Below are positions 41,561-51,503 of a stretch of DNA of 64,000 nt, piece after piece. A program made the translations under genes and the position numbers. Source of the DNA: Streptomyces typhae (GTDB lineage: Bacteria; Actinomycetota; Actinomycetes; Streptomycetales; Streptomycetaceae); assembly GCF_009755605.1 (NCBI RefSeq), contig NZ_WPNZ01000002.1, positions 482,184 to 546,183 of the forward strand, in the 5' to 3' direction. How positions within the stretch are numbered: position 1 is the first letter of the stretch; each line of letters opens with the position of its first letter. The notes under the pieces were generated by a model, which saw only the letters and a list, made by a program, of their open reading frames with translations, was not told the origin of the DNA and searched no databases.

Positions 41561-41815
41561 TCAGGCGACCGGAACGATGTTCACGACCTTGCGGCCACGG
41601 TGGGTGCCGAACTCCACCGCACCGGCGTCCAGCGCGAACAGGGTGTCGTCCTTGCCGCGGCCGACGCCCGTGCCCGGGTGGAAGTGGGTGCCGCGCTGGC
41701 GGACCAGGATCTCACCGGCGTTGACGGTCTGACCGCCGAAGCGCTTCACGCCGAGCCGTTGAGCATTGGAATCGCGCCCGTTCCGAGTGGACGATGCGCC
41801 CTTCTTGTGTGCCAT
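41561..41815 (-). CDS. rpmA: 50S ribosomal protein L27
   Basis: An 84-aa L27, [19 protein letters not shown] from ATG 41815, which reaches toward the peptidyl-transferase centre. The N-terminus has the bare MAHKKG start, with no cleavable leader as in some Firmicutes. [20 protein letters not shown] is canonical. Its start is 14 bases after rplU, so the two are one operon. Confidence 0.98.
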   Translation of the reverse strand: MAHKKGASSTRNGRDSNAQRLGVKRFGGQTVNAGEILVRQRGTHFHPGTGVGRGKDDTLFALDAGAVEFGTHRGRKVVNIVPVA

Positions 41816-41829
41816 CTTGTCTCAGTCCC

Positions 41830-42150
41830 TTACTTCGCAGCCGTGGGGATGCCGGTGACCTTGATCGCCGTGTACTGCTGGCGGTGACCCTGGCGGCGGC
41901 GGTAGCCGGTCTTGTTCTTGTAGCGAAGGATGTCGATCTTCGCGCCCTTGTGGTGGTCGACGACCTCGGCCGTGACCTTGATGCCGGCAAGGACCCACGG
42001 GTCGCTGGTCACGGCTTCGCCGTCGACAACGAGCAGGGTCGAGAGCTCGACCGTGTCGCCAACCTTGGCGGTGGAAATCTTGTCAACCTCGACGATGTCG
42101 CCGACAGCAACCTTGTGCTGGCGACCACCGCTGCGCACGATGGCGTACAC
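41830..42150 (-). CDS. rplU: 50S ribosomal protein L21
   Basis: A 106-aa L21, a small beta-barrel protein of the large subunit, with the signature [20 protein letters not shown] and the end [19 protein letters not shown] matching the family along the full length. Start at 42150 is GTG read as Met. It heads the rplU-rpmA group. The 304-base upstream gap contains an interspersed repeat and a promoter would lie there. The PLD-like gene separates it from rne. Confidence 0.98.
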   Translation of the reverse strand: MYAIVRSGGRQHKVAVGDIVEVDKISTAKVGDTVELSTLLVVDGEAVTSDPWVLAGIKVTAEVVDHHKGAKIDILRYKNKTGYRRRQGHRQQYTAIKVTGIPTAAK

Positions 42151-42344
42151 GCGGATCTCTCTTTCGCTCGGAACGGGACCCCCGCAGTCCAGCCGCCCCG
42201 CGCCGAGGGCACGGACGGCCTCTCCCGAAGACCGGAACCGGAATCCGGGAGGAATGAGGTTTACAGGGGTTGGGCGTGCATAGGAACACGCCGACGGTCA
42301 AGGTTACGGGCCCCACCCGGACGGGTCAAACCGAGGCCGATGAG

Positions 42345-42399
42345 CGCCCCCGAAGGGGCGCGGGGAACTGCGCGACCAGACACGAACAACCCGCAGCCA
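42345..42399. repeat. Interspersed Streptomyces intergenic repeat
   Basis: The string beginning GCGCCCCCGAAGGGGCGCGG, followed by GGAACTGCGCGACCAG and CCCGCAGCC, is a motif I recognise as scattered through many Streptomyces intergenic regions. Its first part forms a hairpin (GCGCCCC/GGGGCGC with a CGAA loop). The 304-base gap 42151-42454 holds only this and low-complexity CAGTGCTCAGTGC words. Confidence 0.75.
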
Positions 42400-42454
42400 C
42401 CCCACAGGCAGCACAGCGCTCAGCACGCAGTGCTCAGTGCTCAGTGCACAACGC

Positions 42455-43831
42455 TCAGCGCCTCGGCTTCTCGCCGTCCGGCGGCAGCGGCTTCACACCC
42501 TGGCACAGGTCCGTCCTGTCGCTGCCGCCCGGCCAGGCGGCCGCCCGCACCCGTTCGAAGTGCCTGCGATAGGTCTCGTGCACCGAGTCGTCGTCGATCT
42601 TCACGATCACCTCGTCGTTCTCGCGCAGCGCGGGCCCCGTGTAGTTCTGCGAGCCGGTGAAGGCGACCTTGTTCCGCCTGCCGTCGTACACGCCGTCGAT
42701 GAGGACGTACTTGCTGTGGATGATGTACGGCGTCGTGAGCTTCCGGCCGGACGCGAGCGGGTCCCGGTCGTCGTGGTAGCAGCGCAGGGACGGGCCGCCG
42801 GGCTTGTGCAGCGCCTCCCAGGTGCCGGGGGTGCCGCCCTGGCTCCTGGCGCTGTCCGTCTCGGCGTACACCAGGTCGACGGCGCACCCGGCCTTCTTCA
42901 GGGACACCAGCTTGTCCGCGATCTGCTTGCGCGTGATCTTGAAGATGGAGGCGCGGACCCTGGTCCGCCGCTCGACGCCGTTCGCGTCCTTGTAGGTGCA
43001 CGAGACGTTGTCCAGGACCGCGTACATGGTGTCGGTCTCGTTGACCGTGCCCTCGCGCGGGAAGAAGTACGCCTTGTAGAGCCCGCTGCCGGCCGTGCGG
43101 TAGTCCCAGGACCGCCAGTCCCTGCGCACCATGTCGTCGAAGTACCGGGCGAAAGCGCCGTACATCGCCGGGTTGTCCGGCAGCAGCAGCGCGTCGTTGA
43201 AGAACTTCGTGTGCGCGGACGGCGTGGAGTTCGACGTGGTCTGCACGACGACGTCCCGGGCGCCCTCGACCTCGGTGAACAGCCAGAACTTGTTGTGCAT
43301 GATCGACTTGCCGTGGCGCGGATCGCCGAGACAGGACTTGCCCGTGGGGCACAGCGAGACGAAGGACTTCCCTCCCCGGTCGGTGCCGAGCGCCGAGGCG
43401 AGCCTCTGGTACGCGGGGTTGTCCGGTCGGTCCGTGCGGCTCGTCGAGTCCAGCAGGATCTGTACGTGGACTCCGCGCGCGCGGGCGTTGAGGAGCGCGT
43501 CGACGACCGGGGTCTCCCACACGTGGTAGACGGCGGCCTTGATGGTGGAGCCGGGCACGGCGGCGTCGGTGAGCCGGACCAGACGGGTGCGGATCGCGTG
43601 CTGGGCCTCGTCCGTGCCCAGCGGGTCGTTGAACACCGGGCCCTCCGTCCAGGACGGTGCCGACTCCGTGGGGGTGCTGCCCGGGGCGGCGCTCGCCAGG
43701 CCCGTGCCGCCCGCGGCGTGCAGGCTCGCCGCCGCGGAGAGGACCGTGGCCAGTGCCGCGGCCTGCCGTCCTCGTGTGCCCGGCTTTGGGGCACGGTGGC
43801 GGCCCGTGCCTCTGAGGCGCAGCTGCGCCAT
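42455..43831 (-). CDS. Secreted phospholipase D-like protein
   Basis: A 458-aa protein from ATG 43831 (MAQLRLRGTGRHRAPK), with a good GGGAGGGG eight bases upstream. A twin-Arg-free basic N-terminus and hydrophobic stretch (AAALATVLSAAASLHAAGG) form a signal peptide of about 45 residues. Two PLD half-domains follow: the first HKD reads HNKFWLF (near residue 175) without the Asp at the usual place, the second HSKYVLID near residue 355 is canonical, with GSQN-type TGSQNYT. It may be a phosphodiesterase with one degraded half or act on another substrate. It lies between rne and rplU, where the ribosomal group is normally continuous, so it is probably an insertion of a separate gene. Confidence 0.85.
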   Translation of the reverse strand: MAQLRLRGTGRHRAPKPGTRGRQAAALATVLSAAASLHAAGGTGLASAAPGSTPTESAPSWTEGPVFNDPLGTDEAQHAIRTRLVRLTDAAVPGSTIKAAVYHVWETPVVDALLNARARGVHVQILLDSTSRTDRPDNPAYQRLASALGTDRGGKSFVSLCPTGKSCLGDPRHGKSIMHNKFWLFTEVEGARDVVVQTTSNSTPSAHTKFFNDALLLPDNPAMYGAFARYFDDMVRRDWRSWDYRTAGSGLYKAYFFPREGTVNETDTMYAVLDNVSCTYKDANGVERRTRVRASIFKITRKQIADKLVSLKKAGCAVDLVYAETDSARSQGGTPGTWEALHKPGGPSLRCYHDDRDPLASGRKLTTPYIIHSKYVLIDGVYDGRRNKVAFTGSQNYTGPALRENDEVIVKIDDDSVHETYRRHFERVRAAAWPGGSDRTDLCQGVKPLPPDGEKPRR

Positions 43832-44132
43832 GGTCCGTTCCCCTCCCGCATGAGTTTCACCGGCAGGGCAGTACACCTGGGCCCTGGGTTCCCAGTGACG
43901 GACGTCATCCGTGTGGACGTGAGGGGTTGGCGGCACTTGGTGGTGCATTGGCGGTACGTGTCCGTGCCGGGGCGGCATTTGTTCGTGTACGGGGTTGAGG
44001 TTGGCGGTGTCTCGGGGGGCGCCCCGGTCCCGTGCGGGCGGAATCCGCCACCGTCGATCGCGCTGCGCGCTCGTCCTCGAACGCCGGACGGGCTGGGTGT
44101 CTGCCGCACCGTCGGCACGGGACGTACCGACG

Positions 44133-44178
44133 CACCGGTGCCCCCGGACGGCGGGTTCGCCGTCCGGGGGCACCGGTG
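44133..44178 (-). terminator. 21-bp perfect hairpin terminator of rne
   Basis: CACCGGTGCCCCCGGACGGC plus G (44133-44153) pairs with its complement (44158-44178) around a 4-base loop, 20 bases past the rne stop. One of the longest stems in the window. The rest of 43832-44197 (366 bases) is G/T-rich and shows no gene; it probably carries the PLD promoter. Confidence 0.85.
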
Positions 44179-44197
44179 TCGTGACGCGTGGCCGGTG

Positions 44198-47100
44198 TCA
44201 GCCCGCGTCGGCCGGGGCCGAGACCTCAGCCTGCTGCTGCTCTGCCGCGACCGCCTTCTTCGCGGCCTTCTTGGCAGGTGCCTTCTTGGCGGCCGTCTTC
44301 TTGGCGGGTGCCTTCTTGGCGGCGGCCTTCTTGGCAGGTGCCTTCTTGGCCGGGGTCTTCTTGGCGGCGGGCGCCGCGGCCACGGGCTCCGCCGAAGCCG
44401 CGTCCGTGGAGGGCGCCTCCGTGGAAGCCGTCTCCGTGGCGGCGGCCTCCGCGGAGGCCGCCTCCTTGGCGGCGGTCTTCTTCGTCGCCGTCTTCTTGGC
44501 AGCGGTCTTCTTCGTCGCCGCCTTCTTAGCGGTCGCCTTCTTGGCCGACTTGCGGGCGGCGGCCTTCTTGGCGGCCGGAGCGGCCTCCTCGGTGACCTCG
44601 GCGGCCTCGGTGACCTCGGCGGCGTCCTTGGCGGGCGCCTCGGCGGGTGCCGGGGACTCGGCCGGCCTGTCCGCCGACGGGACGACCGTCACGGCCGCCT
44701 CCGCGGAAGCGGTCGGCGCGGCCGCCTTGCGCACGGCACGGCGGCGCGGACGGGCCGCGGGAGCCGCGGAGTCCTCGACGACCGGCTCGGCGCTCGGCGC
44801 GGCCACCGCTTCGGCGGGCGCCTCGGCGGCCACCGCGGGCTCCGGCTTGGCCGGCTCCGCGATGATCACCTCGGCGCTGTCGGCGGCCGCCTTCGGCGAA
44901 CCGGCCGGAGCCGTCGCCTTGCGGGTCGCACGCCGACGCGTACGCCCCTTGGGGGCCGCGTCGTCCTCGGCGGCCGCGGGAACCTCGGCCACGGGCGCCG
45001 CAGGCTCGGCGACCGGAGCGACAGCGGCGGCGGGAGCCTCGGCGGGCTCGCCCACCGCGGTCCGCGCGGCCTCCAGGGACTCGGCCGACGGCACGGACGC
45101 AGCGGTGTCCGCGGCCTCCTCGGCGGGAGCGGCGGCCTCCGCGGCCTCCGCCTTCGCCCTTGCCCTGTCCGCACGGGACTTGGCCTTCTTCTCCGCGCGT
45201 CCGGCCTTGTCGCCCCTCTCGGAGCGCTGGGAACGCTCGGCGGGCTCGGCGGGCTGGGCGGAGGAAGGCGCCTCCGTGGCGTCGGCGGCCTCCGTCTCCG
45301 GCTTGGGCGCACCCGCGGGAGCGGACGCGCGCCGCGTGGCACGGCGCCGCGAACGGCCGCGGGAAGCGGCGGCCTCGGCCTCGGCCGGGCTGCTGTACAG
45401 CTCCTCGTCGGGCACGAACGCCGGCTCGGGCAGCGCGATCGGCTCGGCGATCTCCGCGGCGACCTCGGCCACCGTCTCGGCGGTCCCGGTCCCGGCCGTG
45501 TCGGCGCTCTCGTGCGTGTGCTCGGCCGTGGCCGCCTGGTCGCCGCCGCGCCCGCGCTTCTTGCGCTTGCCGCCGCCGCCCGGGGCCGTGGCCTGGTCCA
45601 TGTGGACGATGACGCCGCGGCCGTTGCAGTGCACGCAGGTCTCGGAGAACGACTCCAGGAGGCCCTGGCCCACCCGCTTGCGGGTCATCTGGACCAGACC
45701 GAGCGAGGTGACCTCGGCGACCTGGTGCTTCGTCCGGTCCCGGCCCAGGCACTCCAGCATCCGGCGCAGGACCAGATCCCGGTTGGACTCCAGGACCATG
45801 TCGATGAAGTCGACGACGACGATGCCGCCGAGGTCGCGCAGCCGCAGCTGACGCACGATCTCCTCGGCCGCCTCGAGGTTGTTCCTCGTCACGGTCTCTT
45901 CGAGGTTGCCGCCCTGACCGGTGAACTTGCCGGTGTTGACGTCGATCACGACCATCGCCTCGGTCTTGTCGATCACGAGGGAGCCGCCCGAGGGCAGCCA
46001 CACCTTGCGGTCGAGCGCCTTGGCGAGCTGCTCGTCGATCCGGTACGTCGCGAAGACGTCGACCTCGGACGTCCACCGCTGGAGGCGGTCCGCCAGGTCG
46101 GGCGCCACGTGCGAGACATAGCCGTGGATGGTCTCCCACGCCTCGTCACCGCTGATGATGACCTTCGAGAAGTCCTCGTTGAAGATGTCGCGGACCACGC
46201 GGACGGTCATGTCCGGCTCGCCGTACAGCAGGCTCGGCGAGCTGGTCGTGGTCATCTTCGACTTCTTGAGGATGTCCTCCCACTGCGCCTGGAGCCGCTC
46301 CACGTCGCGGCGCAGCTCCTCCTCGCTCGCGCCCTCGGCGGCGGTGCGCACGATGACGCCCGCGTCCTCGGGGACGATCTTCTTGAGGATGGTCTTCAGA
46401 CGCGCCCGCTCGGTGTCGGGCAGCTTGCGGCTGATCCCGGTCATCGAGCCCTCGGGCACGTAGACCAGATAGCGGCCCGGCAGCGAGACCTGGCTGGTCA
46501 GGCGGGCGCCCTTGTGGCCGATCGGGTCCTTGGTGACCTGGACGAGGACGGACTGGCCCGACTTCAGGGCGGACTCGATGCGGCGCGGGCCGCCCGCCAT
46601 GCCGAGGGCCTCGAAGTTGACCTCACCGGCGTACAGGACGGCGTTGCGGCCCTTGCCGATGTCGATGAAGGCGGCCTCCATCGAGGGGAGCACGTTCTGG
46701 ACCTTGCCCAGGTAGACGTTGCCGACGTAGCTCGTCGACTGCTCCTTGTTGACGTAGTGCTCGACGAGGATGTTGTCCTCGAGGACACCGATCTGGGTGC
46801 GGTCGCCGTTCTGACGGACGATCATCTCCCGGTTGACCGCCTCGCGGCGGGCCAGGAACTCGGCCTCGGTGATGATCGGCACCCGGCGGCGGCCCTGCTC
46901 GCGGCCCTCGCGGCGGCGCTGCTTCTTCGCCTCCAGACGCGTGGAGCCCTTGATGGACTGCACCTCGTCCGACGGGGCGTCGTCGCCCTTCTTGCGGGGC
47001 TCGCGGACCTTGACGACCGTACGCTCCGGGTCGCCCTCGCCCGGCTCGCTCTCGGCGCTGTCCCCGGCGCGGCGGCGACGGCGACGGCGGCGACGGCTGC

Positions 47101-49078
47101 TGCTGGAGCCGGAGCCCCCGCCGGACTCCTCCGCGTCGTCGGCGGACTCGGTCTCGTCGGACCGGTCGGCGCTCTCGGCCTCGTCGGCTGCCTCGTCGCC
47201 GTCGGCGGCCTCGTCGGACGGCGAGTCCTCGTCCGTGTCGGCGGCCTCACCGCGACGGCGGCGACGGCCACCGCGGCGACGGCGACGGCCGTGCCGCTCG
47301 CCGCCTTCCTCGTTGTCGGCGCCGTCGGTGCTCTCGGCGTTCTCGGCGTTCTCGGTGCTCTCGGTGCTCTCGGCGCTCTCGGCGCTGTCACCGGAGTCGT
47401 CGGCGGCGGTGTCCTCGACCGCGGCTCCGCCGGTCCCGGCCGCGGGCTCCACGGCGGCCTCGACCGCCTGCTCGGCGGCGGGCTGCTCGTCCGCGGCGCG
47501 ACGGCGGCGACGCCGGCGCGGGGTGGTCTCCTCCTCGGCGACGGGCGTCTCCTCGGCCTTGGCAGGCCGCTGCTCGGCCGCTTCGGCGGCGGCCGCGGCG
47601 GCGGCGCGCTCCGGAGTCTGGAACATCGGCTCGGCGAAGACGGGCGCCTGGAAGACGGCGACGGCGGGCCGTGCGGGGCGCCGCTCGGAACCGTCACCGG
47701 ACTGCGCGTCGGGACCGGCGGGAGCAGTGAAACCGGCGGCGGCCTTACGGGTGGCCCGGCGCCGCGCACGACCGCGCGGCGCGTCGGCCTCGGCCTGCTC
47801 GGGAGCCTCGGCCGCACGGGCGGCACGCCCACGCGGGGCGGCCTCGGCCCGCTCGGCCTGACCGGACTGCTCGGCCTGACCGGACTGCTCCGGCGCCTCG
47901 GTCCGTACGGCCTCGGCGGCCTGGGTGTCGGCGGCGGCGCGGGTGGCGCGGCGACGGGTGCGGCGCGGCGCGGCGTCCGCCTCGGCGGCGGGGGCCTCTT
48001 CGGCCTCGGCGGCGGGCGCGGCCTGCGGGGTCTCGACCGTCGGCGCGGCGTCCCCGACCTGGGTCTCGGCGGCGGGCGCGGACGCACCACGGGTGGCACG
48101 GCGGCGCGTACGACGCGGCGCGGCGTCCGCCTCCACGGCGGCAACGGAAGCCTCGGCCTGCGCGGCGGGCACGGTGGCGGACGGCTCGGGCTGCGAAGCC
48201 TGGGTGGCCTCGGCGGCCTGCGCGGAGTCAGCGGCCTGCGCCTCGGCGGCGGGCGCGGACGCACCACGCGTGGCACGGCGGCGCGTACGACGCGGCGCGG
48301 CGTCCGCCTCCACGGCGGCAACGGGAGCCTCGGCCTGCGCGGCGGGCGCGGCGGTGTCCTCGTCGCTGCCCGTGCTCCCGGCAGCGGCGGCCACCGGCTG
48401 CTCGGCCGCCGCGCCGGACTGCGGCGAACCGGCCGGCGCGGAGGCGCGGCGGGTCGCACGACGACGCGTACGCGCCGGAGCGGCATCCTCGGCGGCCACC
48501 GGCTCGGCGACAGCGGGCTCAGCAGCGGCAGCAGCCCCGGCGGCGGGTGCCTCGGCGGCGACCGGCTCTGCGGCAGCGGCCTCGGCGGCGGTCCTGCCGG
48601 TCCCGGCGGACTGCGGCGAACCGGCGGGCGCGGAGGCGCGGCGGGTCGCACGACGACGCGTACGCGCCGGAGCGGCATCCTCGGCGGCCACCGGCTCGAC
48701 GACTGCAGGCCCAGCAGCGGCAGCAGCCCCGGCGGCGGGCGCCCCGGCGGCGACCGGCTCCGCGGCGACCGGCTCCGCGGCGACCGGCTCTGCGGCGACC
48801 GGCTCTGCGGCGACCGGCTCCGCGGCGACCGGCTCCGCGGCAGCGGCGGCGGCCGTCTCAGCCGTCTCGTCGAGTTCCTCGGCGTCCACGTCGGGGTCGA
48901 CGGGAGCGGTGTCCACGGCGGCGGGGGTGGCCGGTATGGCCGGCGCGGCGTCCGTGGGGGTGCCCGCGGGCGGGCCCGCGGGACGCGACGCGGCCCGGCG
49001 CCTGCGGCGCGGGGGCAGGGTGTCGCTGGGTGTGCTGTTGTTGTTCGAACCCTCAGTGGGGTCGTTCGGCTCAAGCAT
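44198..49078 (-). CDS. rne: Ribonuclease E/G with greatly expanded flanks
   Basis: RNase E/G of 1626 aa from ATG 49078 ([19 protein letters not shown]), much longer than usual. The catalytic core lies near residues 745-1165: S1 domain ([16 protein letters not shown], near 770), metal-binding Asp in [11 protein letters not shown] near 1045 and VVVDFIDM near 1085, and the zinc link CVHCNGRG near 1147. The core is flanked by disordered arms with about nine degenerate copies of [15 protein letters not shown] Arg repeats (six N-terminal, three C-terminal), Ala/Glu/Pro repeats (VAAEP x6), an Arg-rich cluster ([12 protein letters not shown]) and a Lys/Ala tail ([12 protein letters not shown]) resembling histone H1. 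The arms likely bind RNA and degradosome partners. Confidence 0.95.
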   Translation of the reverse strand: MLEPNDPTEGSNNNSTPSDTLPPRRRRRAASRPAGPPAGTPTDAAPAIPATPAAVDTAPVDPDVDAEELDETAETAAAAAAEPVAAEPVAAEPVAAEPVAAEPVAAEPVAAGAPAAGAAAAAGPAVVEPVAAEDAAPARTRRRATRRASAPAGSPQSAGTGRTAAEAAAAEPVAAEAPAAGAAAAAEPAVAEPVAAEDAAPARTRRRATRRASAPAGSPQSGAAAEQPVAAAAGSTGSDEDTAAPAAQAEAPVAAVEADAAPRRTRRRATRGASAPAAEAQAADSAQAAEATQASQPEPSATVPAAQAEASVAAVEADAAPRRTRRRATRGASAPAAETQVGDAAPTVETPQAAPAAEAEEAPAAEADAAPRRTRRRATRAAADTQAAEAVRTEAPEQSGQAEQSGQAERAEAAPRGRAARAAEAPEQAEADAPRGRARRRATRKAAAGFTAPAGPDAQSGDGSERRPARPAVAVFQAPVFAEPMFQTPERAAAAAAAEAAEQRPAKAEETPVAEEETTPRRRRRRRAADEQPAAEQAVEAAVEPAAGTGGAAVEDTAADDSGDSAESAESTESTENAENAESTDGADNEEGGERHGRRRRRGGRRRRRGEAADTDEDSPSDEAADGDEAADEAESADRSDETESADDAEESGGGSGSSSSRRRRRRRRRAGDSAESEPGEGDPERTVVKVREPRKKGDDAPSDEVQSIKGSTRLEAKKQRRREGREQGRRRVPIITEAEFLARREAVNREMIVRQNGDRTQIGVLEDNILVEHYVNKEQSTSYVGNVYLGKVQNVLPSMEAAFIDIGKGRNAVLYAGEVNFEALGMAGGPRRIESALKSGQSVLVQVTKDPIGHKGARLTSQVSLPGRYLVYVPEGSMTGISRKLPDTERARLKTILKKIVPEDAGVIVRTAAEGASEEELRRDVERLQAQWEDILKKSKMTTTSSPSLLYGEPDMTVRVVRDIFNEDFSKVIISGDEAWETIHGYVSHVAPDLADRLQRWTSEVDVFATYRIDEQLAKALDRKVWLPSGGSLVIDKTEAMVVIDVNTGKFTGQGGNLEETVTRNNLEAAEEIVRQLRLRDLGGIVVVDFIDMVLESNRDLVLRRMLECLGRDRTKHQVAEVTSLGLVQMTRKRVGQGLLESFSETCVHCNGRGVIVHMDQATAPGGGGKRKKRGRGGDQAATAEHTHESADTAGTGTAETVAEVAAEIAEPIALPEPAFVPDEELYSSPAEAEAAASRGRSRRRATRRASAPAGAPKPETEAADATEAPSSAQPAEPAERSQRSERGDKAGRAEKKAKSRADRARAKAEAAEAAAPAEEAADTAASVPSAESLEAARTAVGEPAEAPAAAVAPVAEPAAPVAEVPAAAEDDAAPKGRTRRRATRKATAPAGSPKAAADSAEVIIAEPAKPEPAVAAEAPAEAVAAPSAEPVVEDSAAPAARPRRRAVRKAAAPTASAEAAVTVVPSADRPAESPAPAEAPAKDAAEVTEAAEVTEEAAPAAKKAAARKSAKKATAKKAATKKTAAKKTATKKTAAKEAASAEAAATETASTEAPSTDAASAEPVAAAPAAKKTPAKKAPAKKAAAKKAPAKKTAAKKAPAKKAAKKAVAAEQQQAEVSAPADAG
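48422..48840. repeat. 192-bp duplication and six 15-bp repeats inside rne
   Basis: About 150 bases beginning GCGGCGAACCGG at 48421 recur at 48613 (offset 192, 64 codons), nearly identical through CGCGTACGCGCCGGAGCGG. Downstream at 48751-48840, the word CGACCGGCTC(C/T)GCGG is repeated exactly six times, giving VAAEP repeats. Confidence 0.9.
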
Positions 49079-49339
49079 GCGGGCGGTTCTCCCGTCACGC
49101 TCCCGGGCGCCGCGCCTGTACCGGAGGTATCCGCGGCTCGCGCTTGCTGCGCGGGGCCGCCGTCCGGGGGCGTGGGCGCCGCACGGGAGCTCTCTGTGTC
49201 TTGTCACCGGTTCCGTATGCCCCGCGGGCGTACGGCCTGGCGAAAGTCTTCTGTCGGTGCGCTACCCGACCCAGGTGGCTCCCGAGTACGAGGGTGGCGC
49301 TGCGGTGTTTCCGGCGAGCGTCCCTGCGCGGGACCTTCC

Positions 49340-50182
49340 TTACGCCGGCGCCGTCGCGGCGGCAGAACCGGCGACCCCTGACTGGGGATGCCGGTCGGCC
49401 GGGGCGGCCGTGACTGCCTCGCGGTCGGGCGCGAGCGGGTCGGTCACCGTGCCGGTCTCGTCATCGAAAAGCCCCTGCGCCAGCCTGGTCACCGCTGCGG
49501 GGACCGGCGGCGCCAGGTCGGCCACAGCTCGGAGACCGGACAGGACGTCGTCGGGTCGGACGGCAGGTGTCACGTGCCGTACAACCAGCCGCAGTATCGC
49601 ACAGGGCTTGTCGCTCGGCCTATCGGCACGGGAGGCGAGCGCCTCCTGGCCGACGGCGTCCAGGCTCACCACGGCCGCGCGGGCGTCGAAGGTCCGCATG
49701 CCGTTCTTCGTGCGGCGCTGGACCTCGACGGTGTCGGCGGCGCGGAAAGCGGCCGCGGCGCGCTCGGCGGCCGCGGGCTCCACGCCGTCCAGACGCAGCT
49801 CCCACACGGAGGCGGTGAGCCGGTCGGCGAGGCCGGAGGTGCGGGCCTCGACGGCGTCCGTGATGTCGAGGCCGTCGGGCAGCGACTCGTCGAGCAACTC
49901 CCACAGCTTGCGCGGGTCGCGGTGCTCGGTGAGCGCGATCTCCAGATACTCGGCCTCACTGCCCGTGCCGGTGGGTGCGGCATTGGCGTACGACACCTTC
50001 GGGTGCGGAGTGAACCCCGCCGAGTACGCCATGGGCACCTCGGCGCGGCGCAGCGCCCGCTCGAAGGCGCGCTGGAAGTCACGGTGGCTGGTGAACCGGA
50101 GGCGGCCGCGCTTGGTGTAGCGCAGTCGGATGCGCTGCACCGCGGGTGCGGGCGGCGGGCCTTCGGGCTGTCGCTTGCCCAG
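49340..50182 (-). CDS. TIGR03936 radical-SAM-associated protein (DUF2344)
   Basis: A 280-aa protein of the family that accompanies the TIGR03960 radical SAM protein. The core begins QRIRLRYTKRGRLRFTSHRD, with AYSAGFTPHPKVSYANAAP near residue 65, both hallmarks. The start is uncertain: GAGGAG lies eight bases before a CTG at 50182 (giving LGKRQPEGPPPAPA), while the first GTG at 50140 has no ribosome site; I take the CTG. The C-terminal 40 residues are a disordered Ala/Asp tail. It lies immediately upstream of rne on the same strand, and the partner gene follows after the repeat membrane gene. The reaction is unknown. Confidence 0.82.
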   Translation of the reverse strand: MGKRQPEGPPPAPAVQRIRLRYTKRGRLRFTSHRDFQRAFERALRRAEVPMAYSAGFTPHPKVSYANAAPTGTGSEAEYLEIALTEHRDPRKLWELLDESLPDGLDITDAVEARTSGLADRLTASVWELRLDGVEPAAAERAAAAFRAADTVEVQRRTKNGMRTFDARAAVVSLDAVGQEALASRADRPSDKPCAILRLVVRHVTPAVRPDDVLSGLRAVADLAPPVPAAVTRLAQGLFDDETGTVTDPLAPDREAVTAAPADRHPQSGVAGSAAATAPA

Positions 50183-50210
50183 GGGAACTTCTCCTCGTGT
50201 ACGCGGTCCG

Positions 50211-50300
50211 GGACGCCGCCCCCACGTCGGCGGGGAGCATGTCCGGACTTGCGCTTGCCCAGTGGTGTGGTCCGGGCACCCCCGCACTGGCGGGGAAAAA
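50211..50300. repeat. Two degenerate CRISPR-type I-E-like hairpins, 60 bases apart
   Basis: CCCCACGTCGGCGGGGAGCAT at about 50220-50240 and CCCCGCACTGGCGGGGAAAA at about 50280-50300 share the CCCCxC....GCGGGGA hairpin, exactly 60 bases apart. That resembles the type I-E repeat pattern but only two diverged copies are visible and no cas gene is near. Confidence 0.35.
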
Positions 50301-50318
50301 CACGCCGGACCGTCTGCC

Positions 50319-51458
50319 CTAGAGTACGCGCTTCGCGTCCTCAGGTCCTCTTCGGCCCTGCGGGACCTCACCCGCGGGCACCCGCTCCCGCGGCGCGCCG
50401 AACAGCGCGCGCCGCACGTCGGCGCGGGCCTGGCGCACGCTCTGCCAGGCGGCGGCGACGGCCTGGCGCGTGCCGCGGCCCACGGCCCGTGCCGCATCCG
50501 CGGCGGGCCGCCACACATGGTCGCGGACGGCGTGTCCGACCGGCGTGAGCACGCTGCGGTACACCCAGCGGGCGGGGTCGACGAAGATCCACCGAAGGAG
50601 CCGCCCCACGCACCGCCAGACGGCCCGCGACACGTACCCGGCGACCCGCCAGGCGTGTCGGAGCGCGGCCCCGATCTCCCGCGCCACGACGGCGACACCC
50701 CGCCCGATCGGCGCGAGCACCCAGCGCCAGAGGGCCACCGCGGGCACCACGAGGATCCACCGCAGCAGCGTCCCCACCACGAGCACGACGCCCCGCAGCA
50801 GCCACACGACCCCGGCCGCCACCCCGCGCGCGACCCACGCGACCGCCCGCCCCACCGGCGCGAGCACCCACGTGTACAGCGCCACCGCGGGCACCACGAA
50901 CAGCATCCGCAGCGCCCACCGCACGCCCCGCCCGAGCCCCGCGGCCCCGGCGCCGAGCATCCGCGCCAGCCAGGCCAGACCGTGGCCGAGGGGCGTCAGG
51001 ACGTACGCGTACAGCCACACCGCGGGCACCACGACAAGCATCCGCAGCAGCCAGCCGACGCCGAGCGCGACCGGTACGGCCACGTACCGCCACAGCGCCA
51101 CCCAGGGCCAGACGAACAGGCACTTCCCGGCGAAGGCCAGAGCGAGCGCGAGCGCCCGGCCCACCGGAGCGAGGACGTACCGCCACAGCGCGCTCAGCGG
51201 CACCACCACGAGCGTGTGCCCCAGCCAGGCGAGCGCCCGGCCGACGGGCCGCAGCACGGTGTCCCGCAGGACGCGCCCCACGGCGACGAGCGCGTCCCAC
51301 AGGAGCCGCACCGGCACCACGAAGATCAGCGCGAGGATCCGTACCGGCAGCCGGATCGCCACCACGAGACAGCCGTCCGCCTGCGCGGCGGGCCGCTCCG
51401 GCGCGGGTGTCGCGGGCCGTTTCCGCAGATCCGCCGCGGGCCGTTTTTCCAGATCCAT
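50319..51458 (-). CDS. Membrane protein built from about seven 35-50-residue repeats
   Basis: A 379-aa, strongly basic and hydrophobic protein (ATG 51458). After a short N-terminus it repeats the pattern VVPAVALYxWVLxPVGRAVAW-like about seven times: VVPVRLLWDALVAVGRVLR, VVVPLSALWRYVLAPVGRA, VWPWVALWRYVAVPVALG, VVVPAVWLYAYVLTPLGHG, FVVPAVALYTWVLAPVGRA, LVVPAVALWRWVLAPIGRG, FVDPARWVYRSVLTPVGHA. Each repeat resembles a hydrophobic hairpin of one or two helices. No catalytic motif is seen. It sits between the TIGR03960 and TIGR03936 radical SAM genes, and is preceded by a terminator. Function unknown; amphipathic or membrane-embedded role is inferred. Confidence 0.8.
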   Translation of the reverse strand: MDLEKRPAADLRKRPATPAPERPAAQADGCLVVAIRLPVRILALIFVVPVRLLWDALVAVGRVLRDTVLRPVGRALAWLGHTLVVVPLSALWRYVLAPVGRALALALAFAGKCLFVWPWVALWRYVAVPVALGVGWLLRMLVVVPAVWLYAYVLTPLGHGLAWLARMLGAGAAGLGRGVRWALRMLFVVPAVALYTWVLAPVGRAVAWVARGVAAGVVWLLRGVVLVVGTLLRWILVVPAVALWRWVLAPIGRGVAVVAREIGAALRHAWRVAGYVSRAVWRCVGRLLRWIFVDPARWVYRSVLTPVGHAVRDHVWRPAADAARAVGRGTRQAVAAAWQSVRQARADVRRALFGAPRERVPAGEVPQGRRGPEDAKRVL

Positions 51459-51503
51459 GTCGTCCTAGACGCACGCGGAGCCGCCGCGGCTCCACAAATC
51501 GGC

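Noticed and set aside
42437..49381. A 2314-codon open frame on the plus strand opposite rne
   Set aside because: It is antisense to rne and arises from the repetitive GC-rich codons there; no domain, ribosome site or family was seen.
50185..50310. A functional CRISPR array
   Set aside because: Only two diverged hairpins, no third copy at +60 or -60, and no cas genes within the window.
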